A stretch of DNA of 64,000 nt from Virgibacillus litoralis (GCF_017873675.1 NZ_JAGGKK010000016.1:1-64000); one strand, 5' to 3'; numbered from the stretch's first letter, positions 18,219-29,000 are shown. Translations and numbers: made by a program. Notes: generated by a model from the sequence alone, not told the origin.

Positions 18219-18710
18219 TTATTCAACATTTGCTACATTTGGATTTAAAGGAGAAAACATCCCATCTGGGTTTGCTTGCCAAACCCAAGCATGCAAAGCA
18301 AAGGAGCCAGGAAATGGTCCGTCATCGAACTCTTGACCAAATAATGATGGACGTTCCTCACCTAGAGACATGTACTCAACAGCTACTAATTTGTAACCGC
18401 CATTCTTTTTAGGCTCGTAAACTAGAACTTCGGGAGCTAACGGGTCATTGGTGCTGGTTCCTAGTAATTCGTTATTTGTTAGGTGAATACCCATGTTAGG
18501 AACTAAATGGTATTTAGTTTCATCCTTAGGTCCGTACCCATCTTCAAAGGCAGCTTCAATGTCATGGTATTTAGCTGTTGCCTGCCGAACCTCAGAAAGT
18601 TGCTTTGATACAACAGGACCATAGGATTTTGCACCAGCCACATTAGTTAATACAAATGTTACTACAAAGACAATAGCTAAGGTCATCATTAGAAATCCTC
18701 TTTTTTTCAA
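18219..18710 (-). CDS. Exported protein of unknown function
   Basis: The protein has 163 residues and a clear signal peptide (KKRGFL, hydrophobic core, AGAKS cleavage region). The mature part has YHDIEAAFEDGYGP, HLVPNMGIHLTNNELLG, PEVLVYEPKKNGGYKLVAVEY, a Trp/His-rich stretch LHAWVWQANPDGMFSPLNPNV and no cysteines. Similar secreted proteins occur widely in bacteria, but I know no assigned function. The His/Trp-rich end could bind a ligand or metal. TTG 18710 has AGAGGTG upstream; the longer GTG at 18719 overlaps that site. Confidence 0.7.
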   Translation of the reverse strand: MKKRGFLMMTLAIVFVVTFVLTNVAGAKSYGPVVSKQLSEVRQATAKYHDIEAAFEDGYGPKDETKYHLVPNMGIHLTNNELLGTSTNDPLAPEVLVYEPKKNGGYKLVAVEYMSLGEERPSLFGQEFDDGPFPGSFALHAWVWQANPDGMFSPLNPNVANVE

Positions 18711-18719
18711 AAAAAACAC

Positions 18720-19347
18720 CTCTTTTTAGTTAATATATTCATTCCTTTATAAAGTATGATATCGTTCCTTATTAAGAATTACTAGGCAGTTTGTTATTAA
18801 AAAAGTTATCCCATATTGAATGCACCAAAATTACTCAACTTTTATAACTAAATTTTTAGTTAAGCCTTCGTTGAATTCTTCTGCGAACTGGTACTATCCT
18901 CGAATAAGTAATTGCACCCTTGTTCAACTTTTTTTGTTCGTCAAATATATTATAAGAGGCAGAAATACGAAACATATAAATAAATTATTTGTATTATTAC
19001 TTATATTTGGTTGTAATAACGATGGTGTAAACGAGAGGATGCGTTAGCTGAGGAAGAAATTGAAAATAATTAGAAGAAAAATCTGAGTTCAGTTGGACTG
19101 AGATTTTTTAAATATGCAAATCTAGGTACAAATAATAGTGTAATTTTAAGTTTTGCGATAGGTAACGGACCTTGTTAGTGCTTTATGATGTGTTTTTGCA
19201 CCATTGTAGTGAACCCGTTAATGAATACTGAACTTTTTTTGTTATAACTCCCCCTAGTGATTTGAAGGTAGTCTATCTAAATTATATGGTCACATAACCC
19301 AAGCTGGGAGAATATCATACTGATAGTAAAGAAAGGAGAGGTGTTTA
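18720..19347. other. Intergenic region, no convincing gene
   Basis: AT-rich DNA with one 75-codon frame (18820-19047) lacking a ribosome site and family resemblance. A weak dyad, AAATCT...AGATTT, lies at 19079-19108. Confidence 0.5.
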
Positions 19348-19719
19348 GTGTACAACAATACGCAGATGAATCCTAATGAATATCAGGAAGATTACCAACC
19401 TAACCAAATTAAAGGGCTATGTAAACAGTATATGAGCTACCATGTCATAGGACAGCTAAGCGATGGATCACAGGTTGATGGAATTATCGATAGCATGGAT
19501 GAGGAAGGTGTGACCATGTTAGTTCCAGAAGAAGTTGATGAAGAACAAATGAACAGACAATTTGATTATGGTTATGATTATGATTACGGACGGCCTCGAA
19601 GAAGATTTCGTCGATTCCGCAGACAGCGATTCCCGTTTCGCTTTTTCAGAAGTTTATTCCGTTACCCATATTATTACCCTCCTTACCCTGGGTACGGATA
19701 CGGTGGAGGATTCTATTAA
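19348..19719 (+). CDS. Small protein with Arg/Phe and Tyr/Gly-rich tail, possibly spore-associated
   Basis: The protein has 123 residues. The N-terminal half (YMSYHVIGQLSDGSQVDGIIDSMDEEGVTMLVPE) looks like a small beta-barrel-type domain. The tail is low complexity: DYGYDYDYGRP, then an Arg/Phe block and YYPPYPGYGYGGG. Such tails are common in spore coat and surface proteins of Bacillaceae, so a coat role is possible but unproven. GTG 19348 lies behind AAAGGAG. Confidence 0.65.
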   Translation: MYNNTQMNPNEYQEDYQPNQIKGLCKQYMSYHVIGQLSDGSQVDGIIDSMDEEGVTMLVPEEVDEEQMNRQFDYGYDYDYGRPRRRFRRFRRQRFPFRFFRSLFRYPYYYPPYPGYGYGGGFY

Positions 19720-19740
19720 TAGCTACTTTAAAGGTGATTT

Positions 19741-19764
19741 AAGGCAGTTTAAATGCTGCCTTTT
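19741..19764 (+). terminator. Terminator
   Basis: AAGGCAG / CTGCCTT stem, 8-nt loop and a T-rich end, just after the Tyr/Gly-rich protein gene. Confidence 0.75.
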
Positions 19765-19830
19765 ATTATGGAGTTGACCACTGCTTCGGTAGATTTCAGG
19801 TACTAGCGAACAGTATTAATAACACCAACT

Positions 19831-20055
19831 CTAAATCTGTTCCTTACTATTATCACTTTGGTATTCTAAAATATCTCCAGGCTGACAATCTAAAGCCTTA
19901 CAAATACTCTCCAGAGTTGATAATCGAATCGCTTTTGCCTTTCCGTTTTTTAAAATAGAAAGATTAGCCATCGTAATTCCAACTCGCTCCGAAAGTTCAG
20001 TTACGCTCATTTTCCTCTTAGCCAACATTACATCAATATTGATTATAATCGCCAT
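19831..20055 (-). CDS. YozG-like Cro/CI-type regulator
   Basis: This is a 74-residue single-domain helix-turn-helix protein (MSVTELSERVGITMANLSILKNGKA then LSTLESICKALDCQPGDILEY). ATG 20055 lies behind GAGGTG, which overlaps the end of the DUF2975 gene, so the two are translationally coupled. In B. subtilis the equivalent pair is yoaS-yozG. It probably autoregulates the membrane partner. Confidence 0.85.
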   Translation of the reverse strand: MAIIINIDVMLAKRKMSVTELSERVGITMANLSILKNGKAKAIRLSTLESICKALDCQPGDILEYQSDNSKEQI

Positions 20056-20065
20056 TTTATTCACC

Positions 20066-20548
20066 TCAGACCGTTAATTCATTTTCTGATTTTATATAAA
20101 TCGCTTCTTGCAGGAGTCTCTGGAGAACAGCAGCAAAGACTGCGATAACCATTGGAGCAAGAATAAAGAGCATTCCAACCAAAATGACACCTGGGGCATC
20201 GTCTAACTCCGCAAAGATATAGAATAATGGCATCCCAACCACATATAAGCCACTGATCGTGATTGCACATTTTTTAATATTTTTTAAGACTTTTACAGAT
20301 ATTTCCGAGAACGCTTTGTTTTTGTCAATATAACTTAAAAGTTTAAAAGCCTGATATAGTGCAACGTAAAAAGGTATTGTCGATGCGTACATAATTATTA
20401 AAATGCCATATAGTACATAGGCGAACTCCGAATTACTTTCTGCTGCTTCTTTAGCTAAGATAGGCAACCCAAATATACACAAAGCAAGAATCGGAATTCC
20501 AATAAGAATAACAGCAATTTTTAAAAAGAGTGTTGATCCACGTTTCAT
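20066..20548 (-). CDS. DUF2975 membrane protein (YoaS-like)
   Basis: The protein has 160 residues and four membrane segments; the last half has the DUF2975 pattern (KAFSEISVKVLKNIKKCAI, APMVIAVFAAVLQRLLQEA). The function of the family is unknown; it almost always sits next to a YozG-type regulator, as here. ATG 20548 is preceded by GAGGTG. AT-rich DNA upstream contains the probable promoter. Confidence 0.83.
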   Translation of the reverse strand: MKRGSTLFLKIAVILIGIPILALCIFGLPILAKEAAESNSEFAYVLYGILIIMYASTIPFYVALYQAFKLLSYIDKNKAFSEISVKVLKNIKKCAITISGLYVVGMPLFYIFAELDDAPGVILVGMLFILAPMVIAVFAAVLQRLLQEAIYIKSENELTV

Positions 20549-20660
20549 CAAAAGCACCTCACTAATTTATTATTAAATTGACTTTAACACATTATTTATC
20601 GTTTTACAATAATAAAATGTTGAATAGTATTATATTATTGTTGTTTAAAATTATTCTTGG

Positions 20661-20900
20661 TTAAAAAAAGCAGGGATGAGGGTGGCAAGTTAGCGGGATG
20701 TGGATCTTGCAAACTAGTGAAGTGGATCGTGGTTCCGTTAAATAGGAAAAAAAGCCTTCATGTAAGGTTGAACGGTTCCTGGTTCCGTTATTTACCCAAA
20801 AACAGCTAAAAATGTTGCTGATATGGGTGAATAGCGGAATGAGGATTACATAACACAATCAAAACAGGTGTTTTTTAAGAAATAACGGAATGAGGATCCG
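20661..20900. repeat. Interspersed repeat, family A (copy 2, inverted)
   Basis: Read on the minus strand it matches 78-272: TTTGGGTAAATAACGGAACC, AGGAACCG, CAACCTT, a T-run, and AACGGAACCACGAT. Two extra AACGGAATGAGGAT words (about 20834 and 20884) suggest tandem half-copies. No gene is present. Confidence 0.7.
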
Positions 20901-21016
20901 CCAAATCAGTGAGCACCATCCTGAATGTAGTGGAACATCTGCTGGCTATTAATATTGGTTAGAACATAAATCTAATACTCTAGCTCAATCTAGCAGGGCA
21001 ATCGTCTAACATAGAT

Positions 21017-21943
21017 TCAAGTAAAAATACCAAGCCAAACCCCGTTAATCATCGCAAGTATAAGGATGATTTTCTCATATGCAGAGACTTGGTAATGATT
21101 ATCTATTTGCATTTTGAGGACTAAGAAAATGGCAGTCGCTATCACAGCTAACGCTCCAATCATTGCCAAGATACGATCAGCTCCCAGCCAGACCGCGCAT
21201 AATCCGGCCATCGTGAAATATAACAAGGCAGGCAGACGACTGAATGCAGATCCAAACTTTTCAAAAGCCCAGACGACACTTGTTTTTTTGATAGGGGATG
21301 CGTTTCTATCAGCGTCTCGATCTGGTATATGATGAACCATTACCCAGGCTAAACAAAATAAGGCATTAATGAGTGCGTTTTGCAGCGCCCATGTCGGGAT
21401 TGAATCCAGTGTCAGCCAGGCACCGGCAAGCCCGAGTACAAAAACAGACGGAAACATAGACAGCCATTCCCCAATAAAGGGACGATAACTGAATTGAAAT
21501 GGACGGAGCGAGTATGAAATGGCTCCCCATAGACCAATAGCTAGTAATAGAGCGATCTTAAAGAAACCAAATATGATTAATCCTACGACAATCAAACTTA
21601 GTGAAAATATAAGCCATTTCCCCAGCAGCCAAAGTGAAGAAGCAGAAATAACACCAGTCTGAATGACACGACTACCACCTGACAAAATTGCCGGGCTATT
21701 CTGATCTGTTCCTGAATTATAGTCAGCGAAGTCATTCAACACATGCGTCAATACTCCGTGAATTAGGAAGGCACCGAATAGTAATAACAGGAATACCAAA
21801 AGCAATTTATCAGGAGCGACAGTATAATACAATAATATCGGTAGAATAGTAGAAACTATTGTCGTAACACTTGAAGAGACTACCGCTATTGACCGTAATA
21901 GAATCCAGCTATTTTTGATTGGGGCAAGTATCGATTGATTCAT
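21017..21943 (-). CDS. UbiA-family prenyltransferase
   Basis: This 308-residue, roughly nine-helix membrane enzyme carries both Asp-rich prenyl-diphosphate sites: NDFADYNSGTD (residues 70-80) and DRDAD (208-212). It would attach a polyprenyl chain to an aromatic or similar acceptor (MenA-like). The acceptor cannot be told from sequence, and no menaquinone genes are nearby. The start ATG 21943 is followed directly by a polar segment and the first helix. Confidence 0.82.
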   Translation of the reverse strand: MNQSILAPIKNSWILLRSIAVVSSSVTTIVSTILPILLYYTVAPDKLLLVFLLLLFGAFLIHGVLTHVLNDFADYNSGTDQNSPAILSGGSRVIQTGVISASSLWLLGKWLIFSLSLIVVGLIIFGFFKIALLLAIGLWGAISYSLRPFQFSYRPFIGEWLSMFPSVFVLGLAGAWLTLDSIPTWALQNALINALFCLAWVMVHHIPDRDADRNASPIKKTSVVWAFEKFGSAFSRLPALLYFTMAGLCAVWLGADRILAMIGALAVIATAIFLVLKMQIDNHYQVSAYEKIILILAMINGVWLGIFT

Positions 21944-22510
21944 ATCTTTTTTAACTCCTTTATTCGTATATCACTTCTACTTTACACTATACCCTTTCTA
22001 CTAAAATTTGAAAGCGATGAATTAGTATTTTCGGAAGGAGGTAGGTGTCCGGTTATGAATAATTTCATTATTCATAACTACTATCGATTGTTGGGGGTGA
22101 AAAGTGGCATGGGGAGGGAATGTTATTGAATTTTAATATATTCAGGTTCCATCCATCTAAAACGTAATTTTTTCACTATTTATCCTATTTACTTTAATAT
22201 GTTAAAATTTAGAAAAGATATAAGTAGGTAATTATTAAAGAATTAGTAACAATTTGGGAATTAGTTAGTAAGATGGGAATTTCAATTGAGGGATGTATAG
22301 ATGGAGTTTGACGCAGTTATTATATATAACTGTGACGATTATAATATGAACTAAAATGATTTTGAAAGAAAATTGCTATATATTGATACAACTCGTGCAT
22401 TATATATATTGATTATTTTTTGACAACAAAATATTGCATACACGTTAAAAACAGAAGTGAGTCCAAATACTTCTGTTTTTTATATACAAATTAGATTAGG
22501 AGGTTATGTA
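21944..22510. other. Intergenic region before the defence island
   Basis: AT-rich. It holds a dyad CAGTTAT...ATAACTG (22314-22332), TTGACA at 22420 and a hairpin with T-run at 22451-22481. I see no gene or recognisable RNA. Confidence 0.5.
22451..22481 (+). terminator. Terminator upstream of the 22.5-kb gene
   Basis: ACAGAAGT / ACTTCTGT stem with a 10-nt loop and TTTTTT. It ends 30 nt before the next gene, so it may act as an attenuator. Confidence 0.7.
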
Positions 22511-22816
22511 ATGAAGAGGTTGGACAAATTTATAGATGAATCTACAATTCCAGATTGGGAAAAAGACTATTACTTTGATGTATTGAAGAGTTTGCAAAAG
22601 GCGGAAAAAGAGGAACTAGTAAGTCTATTTAAAAAGTCGAATAAAGAACATCGTGTCCTTCAAATTGGTAGATTAAATCAGGAATTACAGTCTCTTAAAA
22701 TTCGGAACATAATCACGATAGGTGATTTGTCTTTATTTGAGCATTCAATTGGTTTATTACCAAAATATCCTCATTTAGCAAAGCACATGCAGCATTTTTT
22801 CAAAGCAGATCCATAG
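22511..22816 (+). CDS. Small protein of unknown function
   Basis: This 101-residue charged helical protein (MKRLDKFIDESTIPDWEKDYYFDVLKSLQKAEKEEL) has no membrane segment, and I recognise no family. AGGAGG lies 7 nt before ATG 22511. It precedes the DUF6361 gene by 230 nt in the same direction and could be an accessory or regulator of that operon. Confidence 0.6.
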   Translation: MKRLDKFIDESTIPDWEKDYYFDVLKSLQKAEKEELVSLFKKSNKEHRVLQIGRLNQELQSLKIRNIITIGDLSLFEHSIGLLPKYPHLAKHMQHFFKADP

Positions 22817-22964
22817 TTTGATTCAAAGAGGTCCCAGCTGTGTCGCAAATCCGTTTTAGTGTATAGTATTTTTATTGCTTAACAAATTTTTGTACACCCA
22901 ATCAGTTATTATAGTTAACAACTACATGTAGCTATGCTTTTGCGTCACCAAAACTTTAAACTAC

Positions 22965-23001
22965 ATCAATTATACTATACAATTATAGTAATATAATTGA
23001 T
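22965..23001. promoter_or_regulatory. Long dyad upstream of the DUF6361 operon
   Basis: ATCAATTATACTATA and its near-exact complement TATAGTAATATAATTGAT face each other over 3 nt, 45 nt before the DUF6361 start. The TATAAT-like words inside suggest that promoter and operator overlap. Confidence 0.5.
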
Positions 23002-23045
23002 ATTTCTAACAACGACTCTAATAGAAAATTAAAGGGGTACATAAA

Positions 23046-24245
23046 TTGAATGCATTGAAACTTGGTTGGATTGATTATTCAAGTGAACATAGGGACAAGG
23101 TGATGGCGGTGCTTCATGCACTTGCTGAACCCGGAGCGGTGGATGAGCTGGGAATTGGTTTGATTCGAGATGGATTTGCAGATATTCTGTTTCCGGGTAC
23201 TTCCACAATCCAGACACGGGCGAAGTATTTTTTTATTGTTCCATATTTATTAATGGAGCTGGAGAAAAAGAGTTTCTCGACACCAAAAGAACTTATTGAC
23301 CAACTTGGTGAAGAAGAGGTTTCTTTAATCGAAACGTTAAATAAAGAGGATTCGAGTGGAGTAATCGGTGCTCGGGCTGGCAAGAAACTTAAGCGGAAAC
23401 CTTCTAATATTTATTGGAATGGTTTAAGGACATTTGAGGTTTTTAAACATAGTTCCTTGTCATTGGACAATTATGCGAAAGCTGTTTTCAGGATGAAAAA
23501 TAAGAAAGAGGCAGCAAAATCTTTTGGAAATGAGGAGTCAGATGAAGCTGGATCTATAAGTGGAGAGTATTCCAGTACGTTCTGGCGATGTATACTCCCT
23601 GAGTCTAACTGGAAATATAGTCTTTCCATGGAACTTTCGTTTGATGAAGCTCACTTTTTAAAAGAACGGATTACGACCGCTGAGAAATCGAAGGATAGTT
23701 TATTTTCCTATTTGTTATCGCAGGATTTCGATAAGCTTAAAAAGATAGATGACTTTGATGCTATTGGAGACATGTTTTCGTTACCTGATAATTTATTTGA
23801 AGATTATATTAGAGCGAAACGTTTTAATCAGTTTATTTCAGGGGCAAATATTCGATACAACGTGATTTTGTCAGATGGTGAAAACAAAAAGGCTTTACAG
23901 AAATGGTCTGAGTGGCTTAACAGCTCGTTTGTTAAAGAAGAATTTGAATCCTTTAATTACATGGATGTCATTAATCGCCTACATATAAAGAACTCTAAGC
24001 TGATTATATTTCTTCGTGAATGGCAAAAAGCGGTTTTATCAGGGGATCATACTACAATAGATCGGCTTATAATAAAACGGGAAATTGAGCTTAAATCACG
24101 AGACCGGTCAAAATTACAGAACTCTAAAATATTTACCTATGAGGATGGGGCTTGGGTTGGTACTCCTAAACTCCAATATCGTTTTAAGGATGCGAAAGTT
24201 ATTATTGAGGATATTTTTGCAGGTCTGGGGGATTACAATGCTTAA
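23046..24245 (+). CDS. DUF6361 protein of a putative defence operon
   Basis: The protein has 399 residues and the DUF6361 pattern: GWIDYSSEHRDKVMAVL at the N-terminus, DELGIGLIRDGFADILFPGTSTIQTRAKYF, then a helical C-terminal half with no catalytic motif I can name. It starts at TTG 23046, 8 nt after AAGGGG. The next gene's ATG overlaps its end by 8 nt, and the helicase follows with an ATGA overlap. The three are therefore one operon and probably one complex. Its role is unknown to me. Confidence 0.75.
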   Translation: MNALKLGWIDYSSEHRDKVMAVLHALAEPGAVDELGIGLIRDGFADILFPGTSTIQTRAKYFFIVPYLLMELEKKSFSTPKELIDQLGEEEVSLIETLNKEDSSGVIGARAGKKLKRKPSNIYWNGLRTFEVFKHSSLSLDNYAKAVFRMKNKKEAAKSFGNEESDEAGSISGEYSSTFWRCILPESNWKYSLSMELSFDEAHFLKERITTAEKSKDSLFSYLLSQDFDKLKKIDDFDAIGDMFSLPDNLFEDYIRAKRFNQFISGANIRYNVILSDGENKKALQKWSEWLNSSFVKEEFESFNYMDVINRLHIKNSKLIIFLREWQKAVLSGDHTTIDRLIIKREIELKSRDRSKLQNSKIFTYEDGAWVGTPKLQYRFKDAKVIIEDIFAGLGDYNA

Positions 24246-26007
24246 ACCAGCTGAAAATCGACTTAATTACTCCGAATTACTCACACCACCATTAGGGTAC
24301 GAGGTTGAATTTGCAATCGGAACAACATATGCATTGGATTTAGAGGCGCTCGTGGGTGTTCCGTTGGCGCTAAGTCTGTCTGAGGAAATGGATCAAACTT
24401 TTCAAGATGATCCTATTTATGTGCTTGAAGGGTTACGAAGAAGTGCAGATAAGTTTGCGATTTTTTGTGAAGCCGGGCAAATTAAAATACCACAGAACCA
24501 AAATTCGATATTCGCTATGATGGAAGATAGTGTTTTTGAAGTAGCTCTAGAAAATAATCGATCCTTTCACCCAAAAGTATGGCTGATTAAGTACCAGAAC
24601 AGTAACAATGAAGTATTATACAGACTACTTGTGTTAACACGGAACCTAACGTTTGATCGAAGTTGGGATATTGCGATTGCGCTTGAAGGGAAGAGGACTG
24701 ACAATAAAACCTATAAGAATAAACCACTAGCAGATTTTTTTCAGTACCTTGTAGATGTCACAGGAGAAGATGAGAAGCGAAGGCAAATCAAAAGTATTAT
24801 TTCAGAACTGGATTATATACAATTTGATCCAGCAAATAAATATATCCCTGAATTTGATTTTTGTCCTCTTGGAATTTCAGGGTACGGTAAAGCGGAAACA
24901 GGAATTTTTGAAAAATACCATCAGCTGATTGTCATATCTCCATTTATAAGTGAGAGCACTATTTCTGAACTAAACGAACTTGAATTAAGCAACGCTAAAA
25001 AGGTGCTAATTACAAGGAAAACAGAATTGCAAAAACTTACGGAATCGATGCTTTTTCATTTTGATGTATTTACATTGAAAGATTCAGTCATTGATGGCGA
25101 GAGTGCTATAAGTGGGGATATTAATGAAGTTGAAATAACTGAGCTCCAGGATATTCATGCAAAGCTTTATGCCAGAACTAAATATAATCAACATCATATT
25201 TATATTGGTTCTGCGAATAGCTCAAGAAATGCATTTCATGGCAATGTTGAATTTTTAATCAAGCTAAAATATAAGAAACACGGATTTAGGATTACTGATT
25301 TACTGGAGGATATGTTTGGTGATGAGGAAAATCCTTTTGAAAGAATTGAAATCATTCCAGAACAAGAAGAAGTAGAGTCCGACTTAGCAGACTTACTTCA
25401 GAAGGGAATAAAACAGCTTTGCAGAACTCAATCAGGTGCGTTTGTTGTAAAAGAAGATAATGACGATTATTCATTAAACGTAACATTTGAAGATATTCCT
25501 GAAGGATGTGACTTTTCAATTGGTCCACTGTTGAGTACTAAAGAGTTGCCTCTTCAGAAAGAAACTTCTTTTGACAAATTGAGTTTATTAGAGCTAGGAA
25601 ATTTTTATAAAATAGCTGCAGCAAAAGATGGGGAAAAGGTCCAAAGAGTTATCAAGATTAAGACAGATGGTATCCCTGAAGAACGTGAGAAGGAGATTTT
25701 TCGTTCGATTATTAAAGACTCACATACTTTTCTAAAATATGTTGCTTTTCTTTTATCGGATGATTTCTTATTATCCGTGTTAGAAAATCTGGAACAAAAG
25801 AATTCAGGTTCTGGTAATTGGGACATGGATACAGGAGACTATCCAGCACTTTACGAGAATATGCTCAAAACAGCTGCCCGTTCACCGGAAAAACTGGAAG
25901 ATGTAGAAAACATAATTAATATTATTGAAAAAGAGGACATTATTCCAATTGAATTTCAGCAATTGTATGAAACGTTCATTCTTGCAGCAAAGAAGGTGAA
26001 AAAATGA
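24238..26007 (+). CDS. Phospholipase D-like (HKD) nuclease of the defence operon
   Basis: This 589-residue protein has two HKD-type half sites: HPKVWLIKY at residue 111 followed by LTRNLTFDRSWD, and HAKLYARTK at residue 307 followed by IYIGSANSSRNAFHGNVEF. PLD-fold proteins with this layout are nucleases in several helicase-linked defence systems such as DISARM and Dpd. ATG 24238 is preferred to upstream starts, which lie deep inside the DUF6361 gene. The last bases form ATGA with the helicase start. Confidence 0.83.
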   Translation: MLKPAENRLNYSELLTPPLGYEVEFAIGTTYALDLEALVGVPLALSLSEEMDQTFQDDPIYVLEGLRRSADKFAIFCEAGQIKIPQNQNSIFAMMEDSVFEVALENNRSFHPKVWLIKYQNSNNEVLYRLLVLTRNLTFDRSWDIAIALEGKRTDNKTYKNKPLADFFQYLVDVTGEDEKRRQIKSIISELDYIQFDPANKYIPEFDFCPLGISGYGKAETGIFEKYHQLIVISPFISESTISELNELELSNAKKVLITRKTELQKLTESMLFHFDVFTLKDSVIDGESAISGDINEVEITELQDIHAKLYARTKYNQHHIYIGSANSSRNAFHGNVEFLIKLKYKKHGFRITDLLEDMFGDEENPFERIEIIPEQEEVESDLADLLQKGIKQLCRTQSGAFVVKEDNDDYSLNVTFEDIPEGCDFSIGPLLSTKELPLQKETSFDKLSLLELGNFYKIAAAKDGEKVQRVIKIKTDGIPEEREKEIFRSIIKDSHTFLKYVAFLLSDDFLLSVLENLEQKNSGSGNWDMDTGDYPALYENMLKTAARSPEKLEDVENIINIIEKEDIIPIEFQQLYETFILAAKKVKK

Positions 26008-29000
26008 TTGACTTAGTTCGAAAAGAAGAAGAAATACTATCTGGTTTGAAAGATTTTCAAAAAGCGACCGTTGATCGAGTTTATAGCTTATTTACTAATG
26101 AATTTAACCGTGTGTTAGTAGCCGATGAAGTAGGGCTTGGCAAGACAATGGTAGCTAGAGGGGTTATTGCTAAGATTGCTAGGTATCATGAAGAACGGTT
26201 ACAAGATGATCTGTTTAAAGTTGTATATGTTTGTTCCAATTCCAATATTGCTGGACAAAACCTGGCAAAGCTTAAAATTGATCAACGAGTAACATTAGAT
26301 GGGCTATCAGATACGCGTTTATCGATGCAGCATATCAAAATATTTGAAGACACGTTTGACCCTCAAATTAAAGAAAACTATATTCAACTTATTCCACTAA
26401 CTCCTTCAACGTCATTTGATATGACAGGTGGTTGCGGAAGTGTGTTAGAGAGAGCTTTAATCTATTCTGTGTTGAAAAGATATCAACCTCTAGAACCCTA
26501 TTTAAATGAATTTGATAAGTTGATGACTGATAAGGCTACTGGTAGCTGGGAACAAAAAAAGGAAGAATACGGAGATAGAGTTGAGGCTTGTGATGAAAAA
26601 AGTGATGGAGAATATCTAAACGTTATGCTGGAGAAAGTGGATGAATTTTTCCAACAAGAACCTTTTTTACTTAATGAGATCGCTAACTTATCTGATGTCA
26701 TCCAACGAGAATGGGTGCCAGGTAGAAGAGTGAATGGAGCAACCAGGGTTATTCAAAAGCTGCGAAAAATGATGGCAGAAATTAGCGTTGACTTGATTGA
26801 TGCCGATCTTGTTATCATGGACGAATTTCAACGGTTTCCAGAATTGATTAATGCTGATGGGGAAAGCGAAACAGCTATGCTTGCCAGCAAATTTTTTAAC
26901 AGTCCAAAAGCTGACGCCAATGATGTGAAGATATTATTATTATCTGCAACTCCTTATAAGCCTTATTCCACGCTTGAGGAGATATCAGAAACTGGAAGCG
27001 ATGAACATTATAAGGAATTCATGCAAGTTACTGATTTTTTATTTGAAAAGCATACGGAACATAGACAGCAATTTAAAGAAGTTTGGAGAAACTTTTCCTA
27101 TGCGTTAAGTCAAATCTCTGAACAAGATTTCTCAATGATAATTGCGAAAAAGCAGGAAGCAGAGGATAGTCTTTATAAAGGAATTGCCAGAACGGAGCGT
27201 ATTTTGGAAGAGGGTACGAATGAGATTGCGGAAGCTTCCGTTGACAAGACTCCATTAGAGATTACCCAGGATGATGTTTCATCGTATATAGAAATGGATT
27301 CACTGTTACAAGACATTGGACTAAAAGACAAGGTTCCCGTTGAATATGTGAAATCGGCTCCTTTTTTGATGTCATTTATGGATCGCTACAAACTGAAGCA
27401 AAAGATATCACAAAGTATTATGGAGAACCCCGGAAATAACAAGTTAGCAAATAATCCTCTAATGTGGATTGATAAAAAAACGATAGATAGATATGGAAAG
27501 TTAAGAGAAACAAATGCCAGACTAACAAAATTAAAGGAAGTAGCCTTATCAAAAAATGCAGAGAGATTAATGTGGATTCCTCCATCCTTACCATATTATG
27601 AATTTGATGGAGCTTACTCGGGTCAAAGCCGATTTTCAAAGGTACTTGTATTTTCTGCATGGGAAATGGTTCCACGAACAATAGCGACGCTTCTCTCTTA
27701 TGATGCAGAACGCAGGACAGTTGGTGAATTGGTCAAGCAAATACCTAGAAAAAAGCGGTCAAAGGTGCACAAATATTTTCATCCAAGACGTTTTCCCTCA
27801 CCAAGATTAACATTTGTAATGAAGGATAACGCACCATCAAATATGAATCATTTATCACTTTTGTATCCTTCTGTCACGTTGAAGAAATTATTTGATCCGA
27901 TCGATGTGTTAAACAGAAATCTATCACTAGATGAAATAAGAGAAGAAATAAAAGATAAACTTCACCTTCTGCTTGGTAAAATAGAATATGAGCCAAGTGA
28001 AAACGTTTCTAGGCAAGATGAACGGTGGTATTATTTTGCACCTGTTTTGTTTGATTTAGAAGAGGATATCATTCAGGAATGGTTTAACAGCGATTATCTG
28101 TTATCCACTTTAGCTGACAACGAAGAAGAAAGACATAGTGGGGACACAGTTGCACTAGAAAAACATTTTGAAGAGGTAAGAAAAATTTTTCATAATAATG
28201 AACTGCCTATACTTGGTAAACAGCCAGATGATTTATTGGATGTACTAGCTACTATGGTGTTAGCATCTCCAGCAGTTTGTTCTTTGAGATTACTTGAGAA
28301 TCCTGATAGCGACTCACTTCCTTATGCTGTTCAGTTAGCAAAGATTATAGTTGATCGTTTTAATTCCCAGGAAGCAATTTCAATTGTTGAATTGGAGTAT
28401 GGGAAAAAAGATAATAATGCACATTGGAAAAACGTGCTCAAATATGGTGTGTCAGGAAATATGCAGGCAATGCTTGATGAGTACGCCCATATGCTGCTTG
28501 AAGAAGGTGGACTGAACAAAGTTGAGGAGCAGGAGCGTAATAAACAACTAGTCAAGACTATGTCAAAATCATTAAATACGCACACAGCTAGTTACAATGT
28601 TGATACGTATCGAACGTTTAAAAATCGTGTCATGAACGATCAGAAAAAAGGAAATCAATATATTAAAATGAGAACCAATTATGCTGTTGGTTTCTATGAT
28701 ACTAGAAATGAAGACAACACACTTAATCGAAAAGAAAATATCAGACTTTCGTTTAATTCACCATTTCGACCATTCGTTCTGGCTACAACCTCAATTGGAC
28801 AGGAAGGACTGGACTTTCATTATTACTGTCGAAAAATAATGCATTGGAACCTTCCGTCAAATCCAATCGATCTTGAGCAACGCGATGGCAGGATTAACCG
28901 TTATAAGGGCCATAATATTCGGCAAAACATCGCTAGTAAATATGGTGATATTTCATTCACAAAAAATGTATGGCAGGAAATGTTTACTGCTGCAAACCAG

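Noticed and set aside
18820-19047. 75-codon plus frame
   Set aside because: No ribosome site, composition of intergenic DNA and no family resemblance.
20661-20858. 65-codon minus frame sharing WVNNGTRNR with the one at 78-272
   Set aside because: The shared peptide is a by-product of the DNA repeat.
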